Of a stretch of DNA of 33,332 bases, positions 1 to 8,694 are shown in pieces. Location: assembly GCA_024638765.1 (NCBI GenBank), contig JAHEJT010000038.1, forward strand, positions 1 through 33,332, in the 5' to 3' direction. The notes beneath the pieces are model-generated. The model was given only the letters and a program-made list of their open reading frames with translations. It did no database searches and was not told the origin of the DNA. The position numbers were made by a program, and so were the translations under genes. The DNA comes from Verrucomicrobiales bacterium. Lineage in GTDB: Bacteria; Verrucomicrobiota; Verrucomicrobiia; Verrucomicrobiales; DEV007. Every line of letters begins with the position of its first letter. The first letter of the stretch is position 1.

Positions 1-22
1 TTGTTACAATTGTAACAAGTTA
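1..22. repeat. Truncated second copy of the palindrome core
   Basis: Bases 1-22 match 230-251 of the 48-bp palindrome exactly, and 1-18 (TTGTTACAATTGTAACAA) are themselves a perfect palindrome. The match ends at base 23, so the outer arm seen at 251-262 is not conserved on this side. The window edge cuts the other side. Centre-to-centre distance between the two copies is 229 bp. Confidence 0.85.
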
Positions 23-214
23 ATTCTTCAAGGTCCCTCGCCCTCCGCCGGACGCTCCGGGAGCCGATCGGCTCTGGGGAGAAAATTTTCCCCCTTACTC
101 ATTGGTTTTCACGTGCCTAAATCGACTTCCCCAGATCTCTCGCCGATTTTAGGCGGGCTCCTGCACCTGCTCCCATCTTCCACGATCCCACGCTGCCAAG
201 TTCTCGCCCACCCA

Positions 215-262
215 AGCCATGGACATAACTTGTTACAATTGTAACAAGTTATGTCCATGGCT
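215..262. repeat. Perfect 48-bp palindrome
   Basis: Every base from 215 to 238 pairs with its partner from 262 back to 239, giving 24-bp arms with no spacer. The centre is the AT-rich core TTGTTACAATTGTAACAA and the outer part is AGCCATGGACATAAC with its complement. Pairing stops at 214/263. The 22-base core also occurs at the left edge of the window. The palindrome could be an operator for a dimeric regulator, a recombination or processing site, or a cruciform or hairpin element. I do not recognise a named family. Confidence 0.9.
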
Positions 263-272
263 CTTCACGGGG

Positions 273-402
273 TTCCTCGCGGATTGCCCACGAATGCCTC
301 CGGGACTCCCCACCGGGGCCCGGGAAATTCCTCGCGGACTCCCCCACGGAGGCCGGGCGAATTCCTCGCGGATTGCCCAGGAATTCCTCCCGGACTTCCC
401 AC
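273..402. repeat. Degenerate direct repeats of about 41 bp
   Basis: Bases 273-313 and 362-402 align over 41 positions with four differences, starting TTCCTCGCGGATTGCCCA in both. A partial unit with the same first eleven bases lies at 328-338, and a variant (TTCCTCCCGGA) at 384-394. The unit is GC-rich, and open frames cross it in several phases on both strands, so coding is not supported. Confidence 0.7.
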
Positions 403-482
403 AGGTGAGCCTCGGATTCTCCAGGGAAGCCCGGCAGAGACCATGCGGGGACGACGTGTCCCCTCCCCAGGGCGGCGGCGGT

Positions 483-1457
483 TCAGCGGATCAGCATGCA
501 GTCGCCGTAACTGAAGAAGCGGTAGCGCTCGCGCACCGCTTCCCGGTAGGCTTCGCGCATCAGGTCCATCCCGCCAAACGCGCACACCAGCATGAACAAG
601 GTCGATTTCGGCAAGTGGAAATTCGTCAGCAGCTTGTCCACCACCCGGAACTCATAAGGTGGATGGATAAATATCTCCGTCTCACCCCCGTGCGCCCGGA
701 TCCCCCCCTCTTCCAGGGCGCAATGTTCGAGAACCCGGGCCACGGTCGTCCCCACCGCGCACACCCGGCGCGCCGCTTTGATGCTGCGGGCTGCTTCCTC
801 CCCGATCTCGAAACGCTCCCGGTGCATCTCGTGCTCTTTGACCTCCTCCGCACGCACCGGTTGGAACGTGCCCACTCCCACATGCAGGGTGACAAACACA
901 TGCGGGAGCGCGTCCACCATTTCTCCCGTAAAATGAAGTCCTGCAGTCGGCGCCGCGATGGCACCAGGCCGCTCGGCATAGACGGTCTGATATCTCTCTT
1001 GATCCTCCCGGTCGTCTTCCCTGCCGATGTAATGCGGAAGCGCAAGGTGTCCGTACTTTTCCTCGTCGATTTCCCCGTCAAATTCCACGAGCCGCTCTCC
1101 TCCGCTGAAGATTTCAATCACCCGTCCGTGCACACCACCGACCACGATCTCGCGGCCGACCTTTAATCTCTTCCCGGGACGGGCAAGGCATTTCCAGCGC
1201 CACGGACCTGTCTCCTCGAGCCGCAGTAATTCCAGCCTCCCGTCGTCGCTGTAAAATCGCGCGGGAACCACCCGGGTGTCATTGAATACGACGAGGTCGC
1301 CTTCATTGACGTTCGAAGGAAACTCCGCGAATCGATGATGCGAAATTGCTCCGGCGCGACGGTCAACCACCATCATGCGGGATTCCTCGCGATTTGGAAG
1401 TGGCCGGGAAGCGATCAACTCCTCCGGCAATTCGTAGTCGAAAGCGTCGGTTCTCAT
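483..1457 (-). CDS. queA: S-adenosylmethionine:tRNA ribosyltransferase-isomerase QueA
   Basis: QueA transfers and isomerises the ribosyl part of S-adenosylmethionine onto 7-aminomethyl-7-deazaguanine in tRNA, giving epoxyqueuosine in the cytoplasm. The 324-residue product shows family signatures along its length: FNDTRVVPARF near the N-terminus, AAPTAGLHF in the middle, HVGVGTFQPVR, and the C-terminal LTNFHLPKSTLFMLV and FFSYGDCMLI blocks. The frame stays open upstream, but family homology begins at the ATG at 1457, which follows AAGGAGG almost directly. That ATG overlaps the stop of the upstream GH-GT gene as ATGA, so translation is probably coupled. QueG, the next enzyme of the pathway, is encoded at 15627-16694. 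Confidence 0.96.
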   Translation of the reverse strand: MRTDAFDYELPEELIASRPLPNREESRMMVVDRRAGAISHHRFAEFPSNVNEGDLVVFNDTRVVPARFYSDDGRLELLRLEETGPWRWKCLARPGKRLKVGREIVVGGVHGRVIEIFSGGERLVEFDGEIDEEKYGHLALPHYIGREDDREDQERYQTVYAERPGAIAAPTAGLHFTGEMVDALPHVFVTLHVGVGTFQPVRAEEVKEHEMHRERFEIGEEAARSIKAARRVCAVGTTVARVLEHCALEEGGIRAHGGETEIFIHPPYEFRVVDKLLTNFHLPKSTLFMLVCAFGGMDLMREAYREAVRERYRFFSYGDCMLIR

Positions 1458-3990
1458 GCCTCCTTCGCTGCGATCGCCAGCCCCACCTTCGTGCCGGCAC
1501 GCTCCACGGCGTGCCGCGCCCCTCGTAGAGAATGCATCCCGGCGAGCAAAACCGCTCCCACTGGCAGCAACCAGAAGGCCACGACTGCGAGGCCTAATGC
1601 GGCATACCCCCAAAGGACACCGCAACCCACTGCCGCAAAGACAAGAATCATCTGGACAAGTCCCGCCCAGGCCGTGGGCACCGCGCGCAAGCGCACCCGG
1701 GTCAGCCGATTTTCCCCTTGGTGATACTCCGTGACACTGGACATTCGCAGGGAGTAAGGACACACGGGACGCCGAAACTCGAGGTCCCAGTTCTCCCAGC
1801 CATGACCGCTGGCATGACTCCATCCGGCACGACTCATCTCCGCGGCGGCGGGTTCGAAGAGGGCGTCGCGGGTCACACCTTGTTCGCTCCAGAATGCGGA
1901 CACGACAGAAGGGCTCCACCACAATTCTCTGCGCGGCAAGAATGAGATACGGCCCAAGGCCGGCATCACACGGGGCAGCGGGGCATAACCCAGGCTTCCC
2001 ATGTACCGCGCCCAGCCGCGCACCAGCGGTTGCGCCCATACCAGTCCGAAGAGACACCAACGCGCGCGCGCGCCGTCAAAGCCGGGGGTCAGGTCCGCCC
2101 GCGCGGCCACGTCCCAGGCCCGCGCCAGATTCACCAGCACCATCCAAATTCCGAAGAAAATGAGTCCCCGTGAAAAAAGGATACCCAGCGCCAGCAAAGA
2201 GACGGCGATCAACAGCCAGTGCACGCTCCCGAAAACGTAGCCCAGTTCTGAATCGTCGTTCCCGTAAATTCGCTGGAAGCCCGCATAACCGAAGATTCCC
2301 TGGTAAATCCTTGCGTCGCCCGTCGCAAAAGCCGGCAATGCCCCACCCGGCTGATAAACCACACCTCGCCAGCGCGCGCCTCCCACGAGTCCGAACCGGC
2401 CCGCATGCCTCCGCATCAGCAGAGCTTCCGCTTTTCCATAACCACGCTGCTGCCGGAAGTAATCTGAGATCCGAGAGCGCCGAAAATGCCAAACCATGGC
2501 GGCGGGAGAGAATCCAATTCGCATCCCATCTCCTGGAGACGCCAGCAGATATCGACGTCATCCCCTGCAGTGGTGAACTCCGGGATAAAGCCGTCGACTT
2601 CTTCAAATGCATCCCGCCGGATCGCAAAATTGCACCCGGGAATATGCTCCGCCTCGCGGTCGGTCAAGAGGACGTGGGAAGGGCCTCCGGGGGCGGCCGC
2701 CACGCAGGCCTGCGCCAAATTCTCCGCCGGTGGAGGCACATTGGGGCCGCCCATCGCGGGGTATCCTCCCTCCCGCATCGTTCTCGTCAAATGCGTCAGC
2801 CAGTCTTCGTCTGCAACGCAGTCGTCATCGGTGTAAACCAGGACTTCTCCACGCGCCTCCTGCGCGCCTCGATTGCGCGCCGCGCTGAGCCCGGAGTGCT
2901 CCTGGCGGAAGTAACGCACAGCCGACACGTCTCGACAAATCTCTTCGATTGCGCTCTCGGATCCGTCGTCGATCACGAGGATTTCGTAATCCGGATAGCG
3001 CAAATTTCGCAAAGAATCCAAGCAGGCCCGCAAGGTCCGGGTCCCGTTGTAAGTGCAGACGATCACCGACACGGAAGGGGCGTCCTCAAATTCCGGCAAC
3101 CGGTCGATGCCACCACCGGGCTCCAGCCAGCGCCGGGTCACATCGCAGGAAGGCTTTTCTTCGCGCGCTTGGTTCACCAGTCCGAAATGCCAGTCACGAA
3201 TGTCCCGGCTCCCGGTAAACCATTCGTCGGTAAATGAGAACCACATCCCGCCGGCGAGCCCTCCCTCGGCGACCCCTCGCCAAAACCAGTCCACCACCTC
3301 CGCCTGGCGCGCTTCTCCGTGTGTTCCCGAATCCATTCCGAACTCACTGATGATTAAAGGCTTGTCTCCAGCAAGATTCTGCAGCCGCCGCAAGTAACGG
3401 CGAAAACTCTCTTCCTCTTCGAGATACACGTTGAACGCTATGAAATCGCCGTTCCCGGGGTGCAGGTACTCCGTCGAGGGATAGTTCGGATAGGCGAATA
3501 AGGCATTGGGATCTTCCTCGCGACCGGCCTGGAAAAGTTCTTCGAGGAAGGCGCCGACCGGCGCCGGGCCCATCCAGCGCACCAAGGTCGCCTCTACTTC
3601 GTTGGCCACAAAAAAACCCATGACCGTGGCGGAACCCCGGCAGCTTCGCACTCCTTCACGCACCGTGCGCAGCGCTGTCTCCCGGCGCGATGGCCGAGCC
3701 ATAAAATCGATATGTTGCGCCCAGGGAATCGTGACCAGCAGCTTTAGTGCACGCTCTTCGCAGGCGAACAGGAATTCTTCGGAAGGCACGTGATACACCC
3801 GCAGGACATTGATCCCGAAAGCTTGTATCTTCTCCAAATCGCGCTTGAGCTGATCTCCCGAGGGAAGCTGCGCGCCATCCGCCACGGGCGCAAAGGGACC
3901 GTAAGTGATTCCCCGGATGAAGAATTTTTCACCTCCGAGTCGAAAAAATTTCCCGGCGGTTTTGACGCGGGCGCTGTCTGGCGCTATCAC
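1454..3990 (-). CDS. Glycoside hydrolase-GT2 glycosyltransferase fusion, frameshifted
   Basis: Read with one base restored, this gene encodes about 845 residues. Residues 10-290 form a glycoside hydrolase-like TIM barrel (GH2/GH5 clan) with a candidate acid/base in FFVANE (E131) and nucleophile in IISEFG (E216). Residues 306-500 are a GT2 domain with VSVIVCTYNG, a TDDD metal motif (388-390) and GDDVDICWR. QQRGYGK stands where Q/RxxRW is expected. Hydrophobic segments follow near 590-622 and 770-816, so the protein is probably anchored in the inner membrane. The frame breaks at 2525-2527: a run of three C (G on the coding strand) should be four to join EMG to MRIGFSPAAM. Without repair the first frame stops at 2416 after 524 residues. 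The GTG at 3990 is the likely start, but no ribosome site is obvious. The substrate is unknown. Confidence 0.8.
2525..2527 (-). other. Apparent one-base deletion in a G run
   Basis: On the coding strand GAGATGGGATGCGA would restore one continuous GT2 frame if it read GAGATGGGGATGCGA. The two frames overlap from 2416 to 2524, and the family homology switches frame exactly at this run. It may be a sequencing or assembly error, or a true disabling mutation. Only three G remain and no slippery heptamer or stimulatory hairpin is evident, so programmed frameshifting is less likely. Confidence 0.8.
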
Positions 3991-4127
3991 GCCGATACCA
4001 TGCCATAAAAGGAATCCCGGGCAAGGCAAGGAAGGGCGCGCCCCCGCGAGACAGGTTCGCAGCACCGCCGATGCAAAGACGGCATCGACGGCGCTCCCCG
4101 GCCATGGTAAGGCATCGGCGCAGACAC

Positions 4128-5132
4128 ATGAATTCGGATCCAAAGAGTCGCGCCATCGACTTCGAGCGCTTTGGCCCGCCGGCCGAAGTGGCCAGGTTAT
4201 CCACCGGAGCATGCGTGCCGCAGCCCGGACCGGGCCAGCTGCTTCTACGCATCCTCTATTCGCCTATTAATCCCGCGGATCTGAACGTGCTTGCAGGCAC
4301 CTACGGCGTCAGACCCGAACTGCCTGCGACCCCAGGCGGCGAGGCCTCGGCCCGGGTCCTCGCAGTCGGCGACTCCCTGGCGGAGTCTTTTGAGGAAGGC
4401 GACCTCGTCATCCTGATGCGGCGGCTTGGCTGCTGGTGCGACCATCTCGTCGTCGAAGCGGAAGCGGTGCGAAAAATCGCCGAAGACATCGACCCGGTCC
4501 AGGCGTCGATGTTGAGCGTCAATCCTCCCACCGCGTGGCTCCTGCTCCGCCAATTCCTGGAACTCCAGCCCGGCGAATGGATCGTCCAGAACGCCGCCAA
4601 CTCAGGAGTTGGCCGCTGCGTCATCCAGATTGCCCGTGCCCTCGGGATTCACACCGCGAATGTAGTCCGGCGCGAGGACGTGATCAGCGAACTTTCTGAG
4701 CTGGGTGCCGATGTGGTCTTTCTCGATGATCCCGATGGTGCCGCACAGGCCCGGGAGAAACTGCAGGCCCGGCCCCGATTGGCCTTTAACGCGGTGGGCG
4801 GAGTCAGCGCACTGCGTCTCATGGATCTGCTCGCGCCGGGAGGAGTTCACGTGACCTACGGAGCAATGAGCCGCGAGAGTCTCAAGGTCCCTAACAAGTT
4901 CCTTATTTTCAAGAATCTGGAACTGCGGGGTCTCTGGGTGACGAAGTGGATAGAGTCCGCATCGGCTGCGGCCTTGGATGCGCTCTTCTCGCAACTGACC
5001 GGAATGCTGAAGGAGGGAACCCTGGTGCAACCGGTCGAAAGAATCTATCCGCCGGAAGAGATTAAAGAGGCCCTGCAAAGGGCTGCGGAAAGCGGGCGCG
5101 GGGGGAAAATCCTGCTCGGATTCTGCAATTAG
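4128..5132 (+). CDS. Zinc-independent MDR oxidoreductase, enoyl reductase-like
   Basis: This is a medium-chain dehydrogenase/reductase of about 334 residues. The N-terminal GroES-like half carries YSPINPADLNVLAGTYG and the GGEASARV segment. The Rossmann half carries QNAANSGVGRCVIQIARAL followed by NVVRR. That nucleotide-binding block is typical of the trans-2-enoyl-CoA/ACP reductase (MECR/Etr1) branch, so an NADPH-dependent 2-enoyl thioester reduction in fatty-acid metabolism is likely. A quinone oxidoreductase-like role is the alternative. No structural zinc cysteine cluster is visible. The frame is open further upstream, but homology starts at the ATG at 4128, in the sequence MNSDPKSRAIDFERFG. 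It is divergent from the GH-GT gene with a 137-bp gap. Its TAG stop overlaps the convergent TAA stop of the next gene. Confidence 0.85.
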   Translation: MNSDPKSRAIDFERFGPPAEVARLSTGACVPQPGPGQLLLRILYSPINPADLNVLAGTYGVRPELPATPGGEASARVLAVGDSLAESFEEGDLVILMRRLGCWCDHLVVEAEAVRKIAEDIDPVQASMLSVNPPTAWLLLRQFLELQPGEWIVQNAANSGVGRCVIQIARALGIHTANVVRREDVISELSELGADVVFLDDPDGAAQAREKLQARPRLAFNAVGGVSALRLMDLLAPGGVHVTYGAMSRESLKVPNKFLIFKNLELRGLWVTKWIESASAAALDALFSQLTGMLKEGTLVQPVERIYPPEEIKEALQRAAESGRGGKILLGFCN

Positions 5133-6037
5133 TTAAGCCCGGGAAGCGATTCGCGGAGCCAGGCATCGCGCATTTCGCGGAGCTTGGCGATACGTTCCTG
5201 CTGGGCGCCCTGCTGCCGGTCCCGCATCTGGACGAAATGGTTGTTGGCCCCGAGACGACACCAGGGTCCTTCCGGAATTTCAGCGAGATCCACGAAGCGC
5301 CAGTCGCAACGTTCGCCGCTTTTGAGCTTGAGAAAATCGCGCACTGCCGGGGAAACATCGAGACCCGCGCCGTTGTTTTTTGTTGTCCGGGGCCGGGCGT
5401 CACCGAAAACGTAGGCAAGATCATTGGTTTCAAATGGTCCGCAATCTTCCCACTGCGCATAACAGATCCGGGATCCCTTCCGGATGGCGACCCACTGCCC
5501 CTTGAGCACACTCTTGCCGGGCCGCTCAAAACGCTTTTGGAACCACGGGATATGTCGCTTGGCATCAGGCTTGGTGGACTTCCAGTTGATCAGATCGTTA
5601 TAGGGAAGCGCGATGTAGAACGGATTCAGACCCGGCTCAAAACCCTTGGGTGTGTAATCCGCATCGCGGCTGCCGGGATCGGGGTTGTCATACCCGCCGT
5701 AATTGTTCGCCCAATTTCCATCCCAGGAACTCTTGTGATTGGGAGTGGGATTTTTCGGGGTGGGCCGCTCGCCAATCCAAAAGATAGTCGTCGTGATGCC
5801 CCGCTTCCACGGATAGCGGGTGTAGGCCTTGCGAGGCTGGGTCGGCGCGAATACCCGCGGCATCGAGGAGGTGCCTGAAAGCGAAGAAGCGGTGCGACTA
5901 CTCGAGGAGGTCCCGGCAAGTACGGAGACGGTTTGCGCCACGACCGGGGGGGCCGTTGCGACGACAAGCACAAGGAAGAATACGATCCTCAAGGCGGTGG
6001 CGGGACCCATAAGCAATACCGGAAAAATTGCAGACAT
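5129..6037 (-). CDS. Secreted protein with a probable double-psi beta-barrel region
   Basis: I do not recognise a named family. The 302-residue product begins with a signal peptide (hydrophobic stretch about residues 15-30, probable cleavage after VVA). A Ser/Thr-rich linker follows, then a Pro/Asn/Tyr-rich middle. Residues about 190-265 contain CYAQWEDCGPF, GLDVSPAVRDFL and WRFVD. That order resembles double-psi beta-barrel proteins of the RlpA or expansin type (D-x-GP followed by DLS-x-A), so a cell-wall or periplasmic role is inferred. Four cysteines in the domain could form disulfides. The start at 6037 and an internal ATG nine codons in are both plausible, and neither has a good ribosome site. 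The stop overlaps that of the convergent MDR gene. Confidence 0.75.
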   Translation of the reverse strand: MSAIFPVLLMGPATALRIVFFLVLVVATAPPVVAQTVSVLAGTSSSSRTASSLSGTSSMPRVFAPTQPRKAYTRYPWKRGITTTIFWIGERPTPKNPTPNHKSSWDGNWANNYGGYDNPDPGSRDADYTPKGFEPGLNPFYIALPYNDLINWKSTKPDAKRHIPWFQKRFERPGKSVLKGQWVAIRKGSRICYAQWEDCGPFETNDLAYVFGDARPRTTKNNGAGLDVSPAVRDFLKLKSGERCDWRFVDLAEIPEGPWCRLGANNHFVQMRDRQQGAQQERIAKLREMRDAWLRESLPGLN

Positions 6038-6178
6038 TAACTGGCGATTCTGGGGGGATTCCAGTGGGTCTTGGACTTTAGAATCCTAAAGCCCCCGAAT
6101 CAAGCCGTCCAAAACGCATTCCTCATATTATTATTAGAAAAACCGCAAAGAAAGAGGTTAACACGGATTTCTAAAGAG

Positions 6179-7777
6179 TCAAAAACGCCGGAGCACTGTG
6201 TCCTCCGCAAAATGGGAATCGTCCCGCTCCGTGTAATCCAGGGTGTAATGCAGCCCCCGGCTCTCCCTCCGCTGCGCCGCAGAATCGACGATCAGGGTCG
6301 CCACTTCCACGAGGTTGCGCAGCTCGAGAAGATCGGAGGAAATCTTGAAGTTCCAGTAAAACTCCTGGACCTCCCGCTTCAAGTTGCGGAGCCGGGTCGC
6401 CGCGCGCTGCAGACGTTTGGTGGTCCGCACGATACTGACGTAATCCCACATGAGTCGGCGGATTTCATCCCAGTTGTGATAGATTACCACCAGTTCATCC
6501 ACATCGGTGACATCACCACTTTTCCATTCGGGGAGATCGAACGGTTCCATGGAAACTCCCGGCGGTTGATTTTCCAGGACGTACCTGGCGGCACGCCGCG
6601 CGACCACGAGCCCTTCCAGGAGAGAATTGCTGGCCAGGCGATTTGCGCCATGGAGTCCTGAATAAGCCACTTCGCCCACGGCGTAGAGCCCGGGCACCGT
6701 GCTGACCCCGTTGACGTCCGTGAGCACGCCGCCGCATTGATAATGCGCTGCCGGAACCACGGGAATCGGTTCCTTGGTAATATCGATGCCTAACTTGAGG
6801 CAGGTCTCATAGATGTGCGGGAAGCGCTCCTTCACGAAATCCCCCGGTTTGTGCGTAATATCGACGTAAACGCACTGGCTGCCCTTTTTCTTGATCTCGC
6901 GGTCTATGGCCCGAGCCACAATATCGCGGGGCGCCAGCGACTTTCTCTCGTCGTAAGCGTCCATGAACTCCCGGCCGTCGGCATCGATGAGCACCCCCCC
7001 TTCCCCGCGCACGGCCTCGGAGATCAGGAAGGACTTGGACTGCGGATGAAAGAGACAGGTGGGGTGAAACTGGACAAATTCCATGTTGGCGACGGCGGCG
7101 CCCGCCCGCCAGGCCATGGCCACGCCGTCCCCGGTGGCGACATCCGGATTGGTCGTATAGAGATAGACTTTTCCAGATCCGCCGGTCGCCAGCAAAACCC
7201 GGTCGGAACGGATGACAATGACTTCCCCCCGCTCCTCGTCCAAGGTATAGAGACCGATGCAACGGTTATCGATCGCCATCCCCAACTTCGAGGTAGTGAT
7301 CAGGTCGAGCGCAAAATGATGCTCGAGCAATTGAATGTTGGCATGTTCGCGCACCGCGGCCAGCAACTTGGTCTCGAGTTCCAATCCGGTGGTATCGCGC
7401 GTATGAAGTATGCGGCGGCGCGAGTGTCCGCCTTCGCGTCCAAGATCGAGCTCCGAGCCACCCCCCTCCAGTTGGCGCTTATCGAATTCGACCCCCAGAT
7501 CGATGGCAGCCTGAACACTCTCCGGTCCCTCGGTGACAATGGTGCGCACCGCATCCTCACGGCAAAGTCCGGCGCCCGCTTCCAAAGTGTCCGCGACATG
7601 CAAGTCGAATGAATCCTCATCGCTGATGACACAGGCGACTCCGCCCTGGGCCCAGGCGGTATTGGAATCCTGGGCTTTGCGCTTGGTGAGCAGGCACACC
7701 GAACCGTGCTCGGCCGCTTCCAGAGAAAACGTCAGCCCGGCAATCCCGCTGCCGATAACCACAAAATCGAATTCCAT
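6179..7777 (-). CDS. nadB: L-aspartate oxidase NadB
   Basis: NadB oxidises L-aspartate to iminoaspartate with FAD, the first step of de novo NAD synthesis. The 532-residue protein fits the family length. It shows the FAD-binding VIGSGIAGL motif at the N-terminus, NTAWAQGGVA, the VLLATGGSG segment, FVQFHPT, LAPRDIVARAID with the catalytic arginine region, and PAAHYQCGGV before GLYAVGE. The C-terminal helical domain is present. A GTG ten codons upstream (7807) follows GGGGA and is an alternative start, but homology begins at the ATG at 7777. The gene lies 59 bp after panC on the same strand, so both cofactor genes are probably cotranscribed. No nadA or nadC is present in the window. Confidence 0.96.
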   Translation of the reverse strand: MEFDFVVIGSGIAGLTFSLEAAEHGSVCLLTKRKAQDSNTAWAQGGVACVISDEDSFDLHVADTLEAGAGLCREDAVRTIVTEGPESVQAAIDLGVEFDKRQLEGGGSELDLGREGGHSRRRILHTRDTTGLELETKLLAAVREHANIQLLEHHFALDLITTSKLGMAIDNRCIGLYTLDEERGEVIVIRSDRVLLATGGSGKVYLYTTNPDVATGDGVAMAWRAGAAVANMEFVQFHPTCLFHPQSKSFLISEAVRGEGGVLIDADGREFMDAYDERKSLAPRDIVARAIDREIKKKGSQCVYVDITHKPGDFVKERFPHIYETCLKLGIDITKEPIPVVPAAHYQCGGVLTDVNGVSTVPGLYAVGEVAYSGLHGANRLASNSLLEGLVVARRAARYVLENQPPGVSMEPFDLPEWKSGDVTDVDELVVIYHNWDEIRRLMWDYVSIVRTTKRLQRAATRLRNLKREVQEFYWNFKISSDLLELRNLVEVATLIVDSAAQRRESRGLHYTLDYTERDDSHFAEDTVLRRF

Positions 7778-7836
7778 TTTCGCCTGCCGGACCCTTTGGG
7801 GCTTCACTCCCCGGGCGACTGTTCTTCCCTAGAATG

Positions 7837-8694
7837 TTAAGAGCCCTCCGCCTGTGGCACCAGTTCGATATTATCGATCAAGCGGGTGTCGCCGAAAAAC
7901 ACGGCTACGGCGAGGATGGCGGCTTCCGACACAAATTCAATCGACATGAGATCTTCCGCATTGACGACGGAGAGGTAATCGATACGCGCCAGAGGGGCTT
8001 TGCGGATGATGGCTTCCGCCTTACTCTCGAGGAGCCTGGCCTCGCGCTCGCCCTTGGCAACCAGATCGCGCGCGGTGAAGAGCGCCTGCGAAAGGACCAC
8101 CGCCTGTTGGCGTTCTTCCCCGCTCAAATAAAGATTACGCGAACTGACGGCCAGCCCGTCGTCCTCGCGCACGGTGGGCACGCTGGCGATCTCCACATCC
8201 ATATTCAAATCGCGCGCCATACGTCGAATGATCGCGAGTTGCTGGCAGTCTTTTTTCCCGAACACCATCACGTCGGGATCGACGATGTGGTAGAGCTTGA
8301 GCACCACCGTGCAGACCGCAGGGAAATGACCGGGGCGCGATCTCCCACAAAGATTGGTCGAGAGCCTCGATTCATGCACTTTGACCGAGGCATCGAGGGC
8401 ATAGATTTCTTCGACTGAGGGCATGAAAACCAAATCGACTCCCGCGGATTCGCAGATGGCGGCATCTTCCTCGGGCTTCTGGGGATAGCGGGTGTAATCC
8501 TCACCGGGACCGAACTGGTTCGGATTCACAAAAATGCTCGTCACCACGGTGCCGGTTTCTCCCGCGAGTTCCCGGGCTTCTTCCAGAAGGGCCACGTGTC
8601 CCGCATGCAAGGCTCCCATGGTCGGAACCAATACTACATTTGGCAGCCCCCAAAGCGCGGACTTGATCTCAGCGATCGAACGACAAACTTCCAT
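7837..8694 (-). CDS. panC: Pantothenate synthetase PanC
   Basis: PanC joins pantoate and beta-alanine using ATP through a pantoyl-adenylate, the last step of pantothenate synthesis. The 285-residue protein carries the nucleotidyltransferase motifs of the family: PTMGALHAGH (the HIGH-like motif), FVNPNQFGPGEDYTRYP, FGKKDCQQ, and the KMSKS-like region in REDDGLAVSSRN. The frame is open 16 codons further, but homology starts with MEVCRSIAEIKSAL at 8694. No strong ribosome site is seen. It precedes nadB by 59 bp. The 188 bp upstream separate it from the PEP-CTERM gene and contain a long inverted repeat. Confidence 0.96.
   Translation of the reverse strand: MEVCRSIAEIKSALWGLPNVVLVPTMGALHAGHVALLEEARELAGETGTVVTSIFVNPNQFGPGEDYTRYPQKPEEDAAICESAGVDLVFMPSVEEIYALDASVKVHESRLSTNLCGRSRPGHFPAVCTVVLKLYHIVDPDVMVFGKKDCQQLAIIRRMARDLNMDVEIASVPTVREDDGLAVSSRNLYLSGEERQQAVVLSQALFTARDLVAKGEREARLLESKAEAIIRKAPLARIDYLSVVNAEDLMSIEFVSEAAILAVAVFFGDTRLIDNIELVPQAEGS

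Larger units (their letters stand above)
1..482. other. Non-coding, palindrome-rich left edge
   Basis: I see no convincing gene here. The stretch lies downstream of queA on the minus strand. It holds a partial and a complete copy of an AT-rich palindrome (1-22 and 215-262), a 14-bp palindrome GAGCCGATCGGCTC at 61-74, an imperfect palindrome around GAAAATTTTC at 77-94, a bulged inverted repeat (115-124 with 144-154, GCCTAAATCG against CGATTTTAGGC), and degenerate direct repeats at 273-402. Open frames run through the GC-rich part on both strands, but their low-complexity Gly/Pro/Arg translations look like chance products of repeat DNA. Confidence 0.7.

Noticed and set aside
219..1166. Long plus-strand open frame of 315 codons
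   Set aside because: It runs antisense across queA and the repeat block, has low-complexity Arg/Pro composition and no recognisable domain. queA on the minus strand has clear homology.
2524..2527. Programmed ribosomal frameshift in the GH-GT2 gene
   Set aside because: There is no slippery heptamer and no clear downstream pseudoknot. A missing G in a short run is the simpler explanation.
2170..3237. Plus-strand open frame of 355 codons
   Set aside because: It is the shadow of the GH-GT2 gene, rich in Arg, Pro and Ser, with no domain.
6076..6091. Small hairpin CTTTAG/CTAAAG after nadB
   Set aside because: Only six weak pairs and no T run, so a terminator is not supported.
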